64,000 bases of DNA from Lichtheimia corymbifera B2541 (lineage: Eukaryota; Mucoromycota; Mucoromycetes; Mucorales; Lichtheimiaceae): the NCBI GenBank assembly GCA_000697475.1, contig JNEU01001003.1, forward strand, positions 62,001 to 126,000, written 5' to 3'. Below the pieces are notes generated by a model. The model had not been told where the DNA came from and did no database searches. It saw nothing but the letters and a program-made list of their open reading frames with translations. Each line of letters opens with the position of its first letter. Positions within the stretch are counted from its first letter, which is position 1. Position numbers and translations under genes: made by a program. Shown piece by piece: positions 48,694 to 61,105 of the stretch.

Positions 48694-51542
48694 TTAAAAG
48701 CCTACCTCGAATGAATTGGCCTTGTGCTTTGGCATAAATACAAAGTCCTCTGGTGCTGGACCAAGAAGGCGCTCACTACATGGAAACTATCAATTACAAT
48801 TCTTTTGCACTGCACCAATAACCTTACCTTAGTTTCACCCAATCCGATGCTCGAGGGCTTGCCATCAAATCTTCCAATTCATCTCTGCCACGGAAAGGTG
48901 GTGCACGTTCATTGATACGCTGTGGCAAAACCTCCAACAAACCAGCAGGAATATAGCTAGACATTTCAATGAGATCTTTGTCGTATGTGGATTCACATAA
49001 ACATACCGGTATAAGAATGATTGCCATTCACAAAGGAAGCGTCTCGTGGTATTCACACCCTAAAGCCAAGATGTCAGCAAATCAAAATCGGTATCTGGTA
49101 AGGTCATTTACCTGGCTGTCAGTTCCCCAATGTTCTAAACCATAATCACAGAAACGTTTGAGCATCTCAAATCTTTCCTTTGATGAAATGTCCCAATGAC
49201 GTTGTTGCTTGATTTCGTCAAAGATCCATGGCTTGATGAGAGCACCACTATATATCACTCATTTGTCACTATCCAATCCCATTCACCATACCAAAAGACT
49301 ACACTTACCGGCCGATCATGATGCCATCAACACCAGTCTCCTCCTTATGCTTGTTGTAATCTTCGAAACTCAAAACGTCACCGTTACCGTAGATTGGCAT
49401 ATTCTTGGATAGTTGCTTCACATCACGGATAAAATCCCAGTTCGATAATTTGGTGTAGCGTTGTTGACGTGATCGACCATGGATCTGGTTGACATATATC
49501 AGCTTTCCCTATCCTTCCAATAACCTTGCCTCTCACGCAAACACTTACAGTTCCCAAGCTGATATCCTATGGTAGAGTATATTAGTCACAGCAACCACAA
49601 GTGGCAAAATATATATATTTACATACCAAGCTTTCAAATACAGGAATTAATTTTTGGTTGGTCAAGACGCCGTGCTTAATACCGGTTCTGAATTTGACAG
49701 TGACAGGGACGTCCAGCATCCTACGCATGCCCTTCAAAACTCGTGTCATCTTTCCCTTAGACTCGGGAAGAGCCGAACCAGCACCCTGTTAAAGTAATAA
49801 GTAAGGATACCTTCCGGTAAATACCCGCCCATACACACTTACCGTGTTGAAGACAAGATCAATGGGGCATCCCATGTTGAGATCCACAAAGTCAACATCA
49901 ATCTCATTATTAATCACCTCGCAGGCTCGTGCAACTTGATCAGGTCTGGCACCACAAATCTGTATGAATCACGTGCAATATTAATAAAAAGGGAGCGCAT
50001 GAATCACTTGGTCTGTGCTCACTTACCTGGATACCAAAAATGTCCTCTGATACGTGACGCTTGGTCAACGCCCATTCAGATTGTTGTCCTTGTAAGAGAT
50101 TCTTGCAGAGAGCCATTTCACCGCATGTAATGTCGACGCCATACTCCTTGCAAATTCTGCGGAAGGGCAAATTGCCAACCTGTCATTCATTCATACCATG
50201 GTTACTACCCAAAGAAAGTATCATCAAAGTGCTCCACTACATACCGTGGTCAAAGGCGCAAGATAAGTCTTGTTTCTAAAATCAATCAACTGTAGGATAC
50301 ATCTATTAGCTCCACCATTGTTGCATGTAATTTATCCAACAATGCGACTTGCCTTTTTGTATGGACGCTCCTCATCAATCGGACCAACTTTGGGCTCCAC
50401 ATTCATATTCACGTCAGGTAAATCTGCATCAATCTCTGGCTTGGATGAATCGGTAGCTGGTTCAGCCTTGTTTTCCTTTGACCCATCCTCAGTCTCCACA
50501 TCATCAATCTTGCGTTTCTTTTGGGCACCAGGCTGATTGCCAAGTTCGGCTTCCAGCTCTTTCAAGAAGGCAGTGGCTTTGGGAAACTCATACTGAATGG
50601 ATAACATCATGTTAATACCCGTCAGCTTTTATTCTACATCCATAGTGCTTACCTTTCCCTTCATAAGAGCCTTTTGAGTTTCAGGAGAGATGCCATTGGT
50701 AGTATAGACAGGATTCTTTTTGATAAGCTATGTATGCAATGGGATCAGCTGCCAGGTCCTGTCATCATCCTTCCTCCTTGTAATCCTCACCTCCTCATTC
50801 TTGATAAGATTGCCATCCGCATCCATGTGTGCCTTGAGGAAGCGGCATTTGTAACCATGACGACAACTAATCATTTCCATGAGAATCCACATCCACATCC
50901 TATCCAACTTTTCATTTATCACCGTACCTTCCGAAAAGATCAAATTGGATACAACGGTCACCAAGATCAGCTGGTTTTGTCTCGAGATACTTTTTCAAAT
51001 CGTGCGAGAATCGGCATCTAATAAATCCAAGATTGAATGAGTTTTATTCCTCCAGACGGTGTGTCCCTCGTTGTACTTACTCTTCCTTGAATATGCATTC
51101 TTGATCAGCAGCCAACATCTTGCAGATCTAAACCAGCAAATCAGCATCAACTTTTAACAATATCATGCATGTGCCTGATATGTACCCTGACTTCATCGAC
51201 AATACGCTTTTTGCCCCGTTGGCCCTTGTTGGCACCACGAGTATTTCTCTATTACAGCAAGGTCAATATCACGACACTGTGATATATGAAGCAATCATTC
51301 GTTGTACCCTCTTCTGGTTGTCACCACCACCGCCAAACTTTTTGCCTTCAGCGTCGTCGTCGTCGCCGAAAACAGCGTTGGAACCGTCTTCGTTGGAGTC
51401 ATCGTCGAACCATTTCTCTTTACGATATCTGTTACAAGGTACATTAAAGTAAGTTTACAGTATGATTCGGCTGTCAAAAGAGAGCGATTGCTTACTCGGG
51501 CTTGATGGGTGCCTCACCAGCCTTGCGTTCAATGGTGGCCAT
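48694..51542 (-). CDS. DUS3: tRNA-dihydrouridine(47) synthase Dus3
   Basis: A flavoenzyme that reduces U47 of tRNAs to dihydrouridine with NAD(P)H. About 15 short exons; the start at 51542 reads [16 protein letters not shown]. The N-terminal half has two CCCH zinc fingers: [14 protein letters not shown]...CRFSH and [13 protein letters not shown]. An acidic linker (50340-50600) leads into the TIM barrel: [50 protein letters not shown] (Cys of MGCP is the catalytic acid), [48 protein letters not shown] and [18 protein letters not shown]. The end, [20 protein letters not shown], is a Dus3 hallmark; stop at 48694. The family assignment is clear; splice sites were read from the frame and GT/AG positions. 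Confidence 0.92.
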
Positions 51543-52660
51543 GTTTTTTGCAGGAATCGGTCAAAGCAAAAAAAGAAAAAGCTTGTTGCTCAGTTTGAAA
51601 GTCGGAGGTCAGAAGAGTCCATCTATGGTGGCGCCGTCAACAACATGATTGATCTTGATCCACACAGTAGCAATTGCGAGTCTAGTTATGAGATATTACA
51701 AACATTTTTATATGCATCGTATCCTGTATCTTGAAGAGATGAATAATACAACGTATGCTCAATTCCAATGTGAGGGGAGATAGATCTACTATATCATAAT
51801 AATGAATGATGTCCAACAATGACATATGCGTATATTGATTGTGGTGTGTGGAGTATGAAGACAAAGAGACCGATTGTGGGGCAAAAAGTGCAGGGACCTG
51901 AATGAGGGGGATGCTGATGATATATTACAAGAACACAGCACAGCACCCTGAATGATGATAAAACAGGGTCCTGTGAAAGATGGGGTTCCCTGTGCTGCGT
52001 TTTTTTCTTCCGCGGGGCCCCATTTTCTTTGTCAAACACACACACGGTCACCTTGGATAATGAGAATAGAAACAACGACACAGCATGATTTGCTTTCATG
52101 TTCCTGGGTAACACGGTATGAGTTCTCCAGAATAGGAGTGATGGTTGCACACACATTTATATATCCACAAACGTTTCTCTTCTCTCTTCTCAGCTCATCT
52201 GTCATACCAACGACCCTGAGAACCTGAATCAACGATTACTAAGTCAGCAAGATCACGTACTTTGCCTATGTATAGGTCTATTCCCACACACAACAAGCCC
52301 GCACATACTCACTGGATCATCAAGACCACGTCAATGGAGATATTATGCGGCGTTCAATTGAACCAATAATGAGCCACATTGTTGGCAATATGAAGAGCAT
52401 AAGATTGTGCGGAGCCACACATCATTCCGTGTCCATCCGCGGCTATGATGATGATCGCATACGAGTGTACGATGTTACGAAAATGAAAGAATCAACCCTG
52501 TAAAAAATCCCTGTCATGTGATTCAGGGTCTTTGTCGCTCTTTTCTTTATATAACGAGTGGGAAAATCGAACAAGGCAGTGCATTAGGCTCTTTTCTCTT
52601 CCTCTTTTTCATTCTTCTTTTCTCCTTTTTACTTTCTCTTTCTTTCTCACATATTGGGAA
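51543..52660. promoter_or_regulatory. divergent promoter region DUS3 / ATG22-like
   Basis: A 1.1-kb gap separates two divergent genes. TTTATATAAC at 52547-52556, about 105 bp before the Atg22-like ATG, is a plausible TATA box, followed by a pyrimidine-rich leader (CTTTTTCATTCTTC). No gene is seen. Confidence 0.45.
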
Positions 52661-54748
52661 ATGTCCCTTCGTAAAAAGCTATTTGCTAATCCCTTCGTCA
52701 AGGAAGAGCCTAAACTACCTGAGGAGGTGGAGCCTCAACCTGCTGCTACGCGTTTGGAACTATGGGGATACTACTTGTATTATAATGGCGTATGTATACG
52801 TATAAATGATCTATTATGCCTATCCTATCTACTCACTATGATCGCTTATAGGACAATGGTTATGTGATGTTTAGTTATTTGCCAAACATTTTGCAATACC
52901 TTGCGTATCGATCCGGCTTTAACCCTGCGACACCGGATGTGCGTGGATGTGATTTGAATGACACGATGGCTCCTTGCAATGTTCACTGGCTGGGTGGATC
53001 CATTCCTGTATCTTCGATGGTTCTTTATCAACAAGCGATTGCATTCTCGATCCAATTTCTTTTATTCACCACATTTGGCAGTTTGGCAGATTATGGTAAA
53101 TGGAACCGGTATATCCTTCTTTTGGCAACAGTGATTGGTTGTGCCTCGCAAATCGTGCCAATAGCCTTGGTCAATGACGATGGTAGCCATTGGGGTGCCA
53201 TGATGGGTATTCAAATTGTGGCTCTCATCTCCTATGGCACATCATTGGTGTTTTACGCCGCTGCTTTTCCGACTTTGAGGTAAAAGAAAAAAGGTTGTGG
53301 GGAATGATCGGGGCGTGTTTTTGGGTTGCAACAGCGGATCACAGGTCAATAACTCCTTGTATCACCATCAAAAAGTGACAATTTGCCGGTTGTCCGAAAA
53401 GCCCGAGCTGATCCATCTTTAACGGAAGATGAAGTTCAAGCCGAGGTATCTAAATGGAGAAACTACGTATCTGCTTGGTCCACTACCTTCTCCAACATTG
53501 GCTTCTTGGTGATGACAGGTACAGTAACGACCACTATCATGCTTGTCCTTATTTGGTCAAAGGATTGCACAGCCAACAGCGAGTCATCTGATAACAACGG
53601 TGGGTTTATTTTAACATCTAGGTGTCCTATCTGGAGCATCCTTCTACCCATGGGCAGGTGGCGGTTACCTCGGTGATCAACCCATCTACAACTTTATTTC
53701 GGCTGTCGTCTGTGGTGGCTATTGGGCTATCAACGCCATTCCTTATCTCTTTTTCCAACCCAAGGGCCGTTCAGGACCACCACTTACCCGTGGTAATCAT
53801 TTCACTATTGGATGGATTTCTATTTTTGAAGCATTGAGGTATGTATTGTTATGCATCTGTGTTGTGTGAATTTTATGCATCAAAGCCTCTTGCTGACATG
53901 TACACATGTTGTTGTTTTGCAGAGAAGTACGACGATTGCGCTATCTATTCTTGTACATTTTTTCCTATTTCATGTTTTCCGATGCTGTTAATACCATCAA
54001 TTCCATGATCTCGATCGTGCAAGGTGAGATTACCAGCTTTTCTGCCCAGCAAGTGACACTGCTCAATCTTATCTCGGCGGTATGCTCCATCATTGGTTGT
54101 CTCATATTCTTGGTTGTTTCCCAAAAGTTTGGTGTAAAGACTAAAACCAACCTTCTGATCATTCTGACGCTTTCGGCTGTCGTACCTGTATGGGGATGCT
54201 TTGGCATTGGTCTTGATAACTTTGGTATCAAGGTAAGACAACAGAATCAATGATGGTGTGATAGTTATCTCACGTGCGCGTATGTAGACACGATGGGAGT
54301 TGTGGGTGTTTTACGTATGGCAAGGCTTGTTTACTGCCCCTATCTATGCATGGCAGCAAACGATGCTGGCTGAGCTTATTCCCAAGGGACGAGAAAACAT
54401 GTTTTTCGGTTTATTTGGTGTTATGAACAAAGCCTCTTCGTAAGTGTAGAGTAGTTGATCCATCAGTAGTGACATCAGCTGATCCTTTGCATGATCATGT
54501 ATAATAGGTGGATCGGGCCCATTGTTATTGGTGCCATCACTCAACATACATCCAATCTCTGGAAAGGCTGGCCATTTATTCTGGGACTTTTCATTGTCGC
54601 CATTGCCTTGGTCATCTTGATTGATGTTGACAAAGCCAAGGAGCAGGCTGAAGCCTATCGCAAAACACACGTGAGCAGTGATCCAATGCGTGTCGCTGCT
54701 GACGAGCCCATTATCACTGAAAAAACGATTGATTACAAGGAGGAGTGA
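52661..54748 (+). CDS. Atg22-like vacuolar amino-acid effluxer (MFS)
   Basis: Atg22-family transporters export amino acids from the vacuole after autophagy. The start at 52661 reads MSLRKKLFANPFVKEEP. Exon 1 ends at 52789 with ELWGYYLYYNG and exon 2 (52852-53279) continues DNGYVMFSYLPNILQYLAY, the family signature. Later landmarks are FGSLADYGKWNRYILLL, VVRKARADPSLTEDE, SNIGFLVMTG, PKGRSGPPL, LYIFSYFMFSDAVNTINSM, GQGLFTAPIYAW (54325-54360) and LFGVMNKASS. Multiple hydrophobic segments agree with about 12 transmembrane helices. The cytosolic tail ends ...IDYKEE at 54748. The frame change near 53280 is an ordinary 96-nt intron. The junction at 53600-53621 is odd and is treated in the findings. 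The gene is otherwise intact. Confidence 0.87.
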
Positions 54749-55092
54749 TCAACACATATCACACCATTATTGTGTACTTGTATTCTATGACAGGCCATGA
54801 TACGACTAACCTTTTATTATTACTCATTGTTTCTCTCTCTATATTGTTTCTCCCTTCTTTGCGTGTACTATTATACCTCCTCTCCATCTTGGATTATTAA
54901 TAAACGCCATCCTTTTTGATGTAATTGATCTCCTTTTAGCACGTGATGTGTAATCATGCTGTCAACAAACGTTTGATGATGGGACTCCCATGCTTCATTT
55001 TCACCTGGTTGTGACCTCCCGACTAATCCGGAAAAAGGACGACGAGGGGCCGACTTGATTTCCCTTTCACCTTTCCTTTGCAAATACCCAAA
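54749..55092. other. intergenic
   Basis: This contains the 3' flank of the Atg22-like gene and the promoter of the Rieske gene. No gene is seen. Confidence 0.45.
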
Positions 55093-56216
55093 ATGGGCAA
55101 ACACAAGAATGCTGGTCGCTCCCTGTTGGAGAGCTTCATGTACTCAAATGGCGACATTGGTGAAAACGGTAAGCTATAATGACTACAGGGGCAATAGGGG
55201 CTGTGTATAATATGGGGAGATCGTGCACTCAATTACGTAAATGAATATAGGTGAAGAGGAGCAAGTGCCACTTCCAGATTCCATGGTATGCGTCTTTATT
55301 CGATATATACAATGAATGCAACTCACGTCTATGTATGTCATTATCATAGAGAGCATCAACATTATTGGAGCAAATCGGCAAAGAACGATCGTGGACCGAT
55401 GATCAAATAGACCGTGACCTCAATATATTGGATGACAATCGATTATACTTTGTAAGGATCTGGATGATGGGTTCATCGTTTCTTTGGCATTGATATTGAC
55501 TCTTCAATGGATCATTTAGGTGCGTGATCTCCGTGCATTATCCAACCATAGCTGGACAGTACGTGTGGAACGATGAGGATGTTCTTGTGTTACTCGCGAT
55601 CTGAACAATATCCCGTAATAGGTGATTGAATTGCTGCCACTCGTTCGGGATCTTTTGCGAACAGCTGTCGACCCTGACTGGGAAAGACGTTATTACAGTA
55701 AGTATCAGCAGGTACCATGAAGGTGACGTATATATACTAATAATCATCATGTTAGAAATCAAGGATAAAGAAAAGAAGAAAAAGTACAAGAAGGACAAGA
55801 AGAAAAAGTACAAGAAGAATGATTTCAGCAACAACACAATGCAGCTTGGTGAACCTGTGATCGCAGACGATGACCGCCAAGAAAGTGATAGCTCTTCTTC
55901 ATCCTCCTCATCATCATCAACCAGTGATCACCAAGACGAGAAGCAACAGAAATCCTCTGGATCAGCAGCAACTGCATTCACTGGACGACCTATCAAAGCT
56001 GTGAGCTCTAGCAGAATCCATGTACGCACCACGGCGGGGAAAATCTATGAATGCGATCGTCGTTGTCCTCACAAAGGTGTTGACCTGGCAACATGGGGCC
56101 AAGTATTGGGCAACAAACTCATTTGTACGAAGCACAATTGGCAGTTTGATCTCGATGGTTCTGGTCTCGGTCCAAAAGGGCGAACTGTGCATCCATGCAG
56201 CGTCAATGATTGGTAG
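55093..56216 (+). CDS. Rieske [2Fe-2S] domain protein with novel N terminus, 262 aa
   Basis: Six exons: 55093-55168, 55251-55285, 55350-55451, 55520-55558, 55622-55697 and 55756-56216, all in phase. The C-terminal ~80 residues are a Rieske domain: CPHKG (first CxH), 17 residues, then CTKHNWQFDLDG (CxxH), the spacing of Rieske ferredoxins and Rieske-type oxygenase/hydrolase domains. The cluster would have two Cys and two His ligands. The first ~120 residues (MGKHKNAGRSLLESF, SWTDDQIDRDLNILDDNRLYF, VRDLRALSNHSWTVIELLPLVRDLL) look helical, perhaps SAM-like, and I do not recognise them. A lysine/tyrosine-rich KKKKYKKDKKKKYKK tract and a Ser-run separate the two parts. No catalytic oxygenase domain follows, so the protein ends within the Rieske fold. 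Function unknown; probably electron transfer. Confidence 0.8.
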
Positions 56217-56799
56217 AGGCGTGATTGAAAGAATAGCAACTACAAAAGCCATGGTTTTGAATAAATTGGTTACGTTTGGATGTGTACTTTGGATGCGGCA
56301 TTAGTGCAAATGGAATATCATTTTAGTGGAAAACAACGAATGCCATGCCTTGTAAATCTCTTTAAATCAATAGGCTAGCGGCCGAGGTTGCTCGTTGGAT
56401 AGCTTAATACCATCTATGGAGTAATGATCTTACAAGAAGCTTACACATTTACGCAATCACATTACAGCCTCGTCGTATTCCTATTTACAGAAACCTGCAA
56501 TCCTTTGCATTATCCATATTTACAATAAGAGACTACCTGTGCAATAAACTGTCCGACCCGATGACCAATGCTCTCGGCAGCCAACACATTAGTTTAACAT
56601 ACGTGTACCATATTTCGCATCCACAACTGCTGCCCAATCCACTGCTTGTGAATGATCCTCCTGCTTCAACCCAGATTACCCCTCCTTCCATTGTCTTGGT
56701 TCGAGATAATTTGATTGAGGAACCCAGTATTAATAAGCATATCAATTCGTAACAGGTACACTACCTTGTATCTGCCAATCTTTACACATCTCTCCCACA
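56217..56799. other. intergenic, no gene seen
   Basis: The 3' flank of the Rieske gene leads into the right repeat block. Open frames of 60-70 codons on both strands at 56530-56750 have no recognisable domain and are mirror images of each other. Confidence 0.45.
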
Positions 56800-57440
56800 T
56801 TACATCCTCCCATTCAAAATTTTCATTATGAAGCGTGGAGACTTTACGAGAACGAAGTTGATCAGCGTGTCTGAAAGCACCTTGTGTAAAAGTTTCAGGT
56901 ACGAGAGAGGGAATCTCAAGGTCCTGGGTCGTCCACCCTATATATATATTCCTGTCCGTGCATTGTCGGACGCTCCCGTTTTATTTCTCACAATGAAGCC
57001 TGCGACTTTTATTTGAATGGATTTGATCAGCATGTCGAAGAGCACCTTCTGACCAAGTTTCACGATGGAGGTAGGCAACCGCGGGGGCTATACATCCTAC
57101 TTGCATTCCGTTCATCCATCATCTCTCCTATATTTGGGCTGCCCGATTCGTAAAACATCATAATGAAACATGCAATTTTAAAATGAATGGAGTTGATCAG
57201 CATGACTCAGAGAACCTTCTTACCAAATTTCAAGTTGAAGTTGGGGAATCCCAAGATTATGCATACTAAATGGCATTTCAATGAATCCGGGCGGGGTGCG
57301 GAATTTCCGTCGATCATAGCAAACCCCACATTACACCCTCCCATTCAAAATCTTTGAATGAACCATGGGTTCTTTATTAATACAAAGTTGATCAGCATGA
57401 CCAAGAGCATATTGTGTGCAATGTTGAGGTTGGAGAGAGG
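56800..57440 (+). repeat. four direct core units (right block, array 1)
   Basis: Cores are at about 56857, 57022, 57191 and 57388, with spacing 165, 169 and 197 bp, matching the left units at 20800, 20964, 21139 and 21335. This is the left edge of the duplication on this side: similarity begins near TCCTCCCATTCAAAAT at 56805, versus 20750 on the left. Confidence 0.8.
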
Positions 57441-58580
57441 CGATCTCAATATATGGATTAATTTACAGTGTGCATGTATTTGTCTGACAGCGCCTGACCG
57501 ATTTATTTCCAGCTCTTCCACTCCCAACCTCTTGCCTCCTTCCTCCCATTCCCAACCGTTGCCCCATTCAACTACAACTACCACCTGCGAACGATTGCCT
57601 TGCTTCAATCCACCATGACCATGCTACAACTATCTTGATCTGATTGTCTTTGACTTAATGGCAACTGCATGGCGTGTGCACCCCACTACAACACCTACAT
57701 TTCCTGACACTGCACGCTCTCTCTTGCACCTCTTCCGCCACAACCAATCGTAAACAGCGTTCATTCCAGCAGTTGCTACTTACACCATTATCTCAAACAA
57801 CATTCTTTATTTGCAGCAGCATGCCTTACAGCCGTGTTTACATGGACAGCAAGTAGCCATCGTATAGAAGCAGCTTTATTTACGTGTATCAACTTGCTTT
57901 AATACATACGGATCCCTATGGATGTTGCCATAACAGCCATCAACAACTACTACTGCGTGATACAAGCATTCTTCATCTGGTTGAGCTGCGATTGAAAGTG
58001 AACAAGCAAGTGATTGACCAACTGTCAGCAGGAAAAGAAAGCATGTCAGCAAGCGACCCCATGAGCTCTTTGTATCAACATACCGGGCGTGCAATGGTTA
58101 TCGATGGATGGATGGGTGCAATCAAGCACAGTGGTGGATGATCCTGAAACGTGGACTTGGTTACTTTGTACATCTTCAGCAGGAAGGGTGGATTATGTTG
58201 CGTGGATACGGCTGAGGATGATGGTGGATTGGATGGCATGGATGAGACGGCTTGTATCTTTGACCAAAGTCAGTTTGCCGCCATGGATGATATTGGATGT
58301 TGGAGCCAAGGCACGCACAGCAGCTAGTTTGCAATGATGCATGAAGATGTTTACGATGGTAGCAACTAAGTAGGATACCCACCGATTCCATTAGTTGGCT
58401 TCTGGGATGAGAGAGAGGATAGGAATTAGACGGTCGGAATGCGAGATTGGATTACCTACATCATTGTATCGAGACACTCTCTTTCTTTTTTGCCATATTA
58501 CATTCGTTAATAAAGCTCTCTTGTTCACAAGTGGTAATTTTCAGCGGGTTGTACACAGGTTTAAATAGACGCTTGTTATG
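57440..58580. repeat. module I, right copy
   Basis: From 57826 to 58580 this is about 98% identical to 21890-22640; the part before 57826 is much more diverged and about as far from the left copy as the direct units are. A 20-bp insertion (ATTGGATGTTGGAGCCAAGG, near 58290) is present here but not on the left. Confidence 0.75.
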
Positions 58581-59020
58581 TTCAAAGATAATAAACCCCT
58601 AGTAATGGTACCCAACAATAATGCTTGTTACAAAAGTTTGACCCACTGTAGGTCTCAGTGATTATGTTTAACGAGTGGACTATGATACAATATGACACGA
58701 GTACATACATATGCAGCACGTATGACGACTACTACCAGCATGTGCTATTTTGTGTGTACATGACCTTATATGGGTACGATCTCTGGAGACAAGCAATGCC
58801 ATCGCCCCTACCCTTCTTTCACACAAATACTCTCGGATGCACTAACTATTTTGAATTGTCATCCATACCATGGTTCCATATGCTCTATCACACGCGAACC
58901 TTACTATAGGGGCAGGAACCATTATGCAATCTCCACCAATAAGACTGCATCTTCAAGCCCCGCTCTCTCTGCTTAATTGTACAAACAAGTCCTTTCTGCA
59001 TCTTTGGTTCTAGTATAAGT
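58580..59020. repeat. segment shared with left block
   Basis: Nearly identical to 22640-23080; see that entry. Small indels break the open frames differently in the two copies. Confidence 0.65.
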
Positions 59021-61105
59021 GAGGCGATTGACAGTGAACAAAGACCTCTTTTCATATAGCATTACGCTTAAGCATAGTAAAAACATAAAGGCAGTCATAT
59101 CTCCAAACTTTTCAATGAAGAGTGAGGTCTTCAATAGAGCAAAGTTGCTCGCCGTGGCCAACAGGATCTTGTGTGCAAGTTTCACGATCAAGGGAGCCAA
59201 TCCCAAATTTCGCAATGTCACCACCAGCCAACTTGGGTCGACCTCTTGCAACCAAAAATATTTTTTGGCCGGTGGCGACATTGGGTGAATCTGAGATTGG
59301 CCACGACGATCGTGAAACTTGCACCCAAGGTGCGCTTCACCCTGACAAGCAATTTTGTTCGATTGAAGACCCCACGTTTCATTGTAGAATTTTTAGTTAC
59401 GGGAATCTTTATGTTTTCACTATGCTATTAGCATGATGCTATATGAAAAGTGGTCTTTGTTCAGTGTAAAGAAGCTTGACCTTGATAGAGCGGAAGGTGG
59501 GCAGGGGCGTGTTTGTGTCACACAGCTCATTTGCATGATACTTCACAATGAACAAACACCACTTGTCATATAGCATCACGTTTTCAGCATATGTAAAAAC
59601 GTAAGAGTGTCTGTATGTAGGATCGGCGAGCTCGATCGTGAAACGTGATTCACAAGGTGCGCTCCACCATGACGAGCAATATTGTTCTATGAAAGAGTCC
59701 ACGCTTCATTGTAGAATTTAGAGTTGAATGTACTTTTACGTTTTTACATATGCTGTAAGCGTGATGCTATATGACAAGTGATGCTTGTTCATTGTGAAGT
59801 AGCTTGACCTTGATAGAGCGGAAGATGCACAGGGACATGCTTGTGCCACACAGGTCATTTGCATGATACTTCACAATGAACAAACATCACTTGTCATATA
59901 GCATTACGCTTTCAGCATATGCAAAAACGTAAAAGTGCCTGTATCTAGGATCGATGAGTTTGATCGTGAATCTTGATTCACAAGGTGCGCTCCACCACGA
60001 CGAGCAATATTGTTCTATGAAAGTTCCCATGTTTCATTGTAAAGTTTAGAGATAAATGCACTTTCACGTTTTTACATATGCTAAAATCATGATGCTATAT
60101 GACAAGTGGTGCTTATTCATTCTGAAGTATCATGCAAATGAGATGCGTTATACATGCACGCCCCTGTGCATCTTCCGCTCTATCAGGGTCTACCTACTTG
60201 ACAATGAACAAACACCACTTGTCATAGAGCATCATGCTTTTCAGCATATGCAAAAACTAGAAAGTGCATTTACCTCTAAACTTTACAATGAAACATGGGA
60301 CCTTTCATAGAACAATATTGGTCGTCGTGGTCGAGCGCACCTTGTCCATCATGTTTCATGATTAAACCTGCCAATCATAGATACAGGCACGTTTTACGGT
60401 TTTCCTATGGTTTAAGCGTGATGCTATATGACAAGTGGTCTTTGTTCATTGTCAAGTAGCTGGACCCTGATAGAGCCGAAGATGCAGACGGACTTCTTTG
60501 TGCAACACAGCTCATTTGCATGATACTTCACAATGAACAAACACCACTTGTCATATAGCATCATGCTTTTCAGCTTATGCAAAAACTAGAAAGTGCATTT
60601 ACCTCTAAACCTTACAATGAAACATGGGGTCTTCAATCGAACAATATTGCTCGTCGGGGTGTAGCGCACCTTGTGTAGAAGTTTCACGATCTAGCTCGCC
60701 AATCGTAGATTCCGCGATGTCACCACCAGCTAAAGTAGATCGAGGGTCGACCAAAAATATTTTGGCTGGTGGTGACATCGCGAAATCTAGGATTGACGAG
60801 CTAGATCGTGAAACTTCTACACAAGGTGCGCTACACCCAGCCGAGCATTATTGTTCGATTCAGGAACCCATGTTTCATTGTAAAGTTTAGAGATACAGGC
60901 ACCTTTATGTTTTACATATGCTGAAAGCGTGGTGCTATATGGAGAGTGGTGTTTGTTCATTGTCAAGTAAGTAGACCCCGATAGAGCCGAAGATGCAGAC
61001 GGACTCCTTTGTGCAACACAGCTCATTTGCATGATACTTCACAATGAACAAACACCACTTGTCATGTATCATCACGCTTACAGCATATGTAAAAACATAA
61101 AGATG
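59020..61105. repeat. alternating long inverted-repeat array, right copy (extended)
   Basis: The array holds about 2.1 kb versus about 1.1 kb on the left. Full type-A hairpins are centred near 59245 and 60748. In the latter, arms 60599-60732 and 60766-60900 pair closely around a 34-nt loop containing GGGTCGACC, and pairing continues outward to about 60520 and 60975. Type-B palindromes lie at about 59430-59570, 59759-59909, 60090-60240, 60419-60570 and 60930-61080; at 59759 the 43-nt arms differ at only two positions. The B loop near 60130-60195 is inverted relative to the other four. Between 59570 and 60420 three type-A units have lost their centre and part of one arm. Confidence 0.87.

Noticed and set aside
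53280..53375. Apparent frameshift in the Atg22-like gene
   Set aside because: An ordinary 96-nt GT...AG intron restores the frame (FPTL|SDNLPVVRKARAD), so the gene is not a pseudogene at this point.
56530..56752. Overlapping open frames on both strands upstream of the right repeat block
   Set aside because: Mirror frames of 60-70 codons without any domain, start context or splice support.
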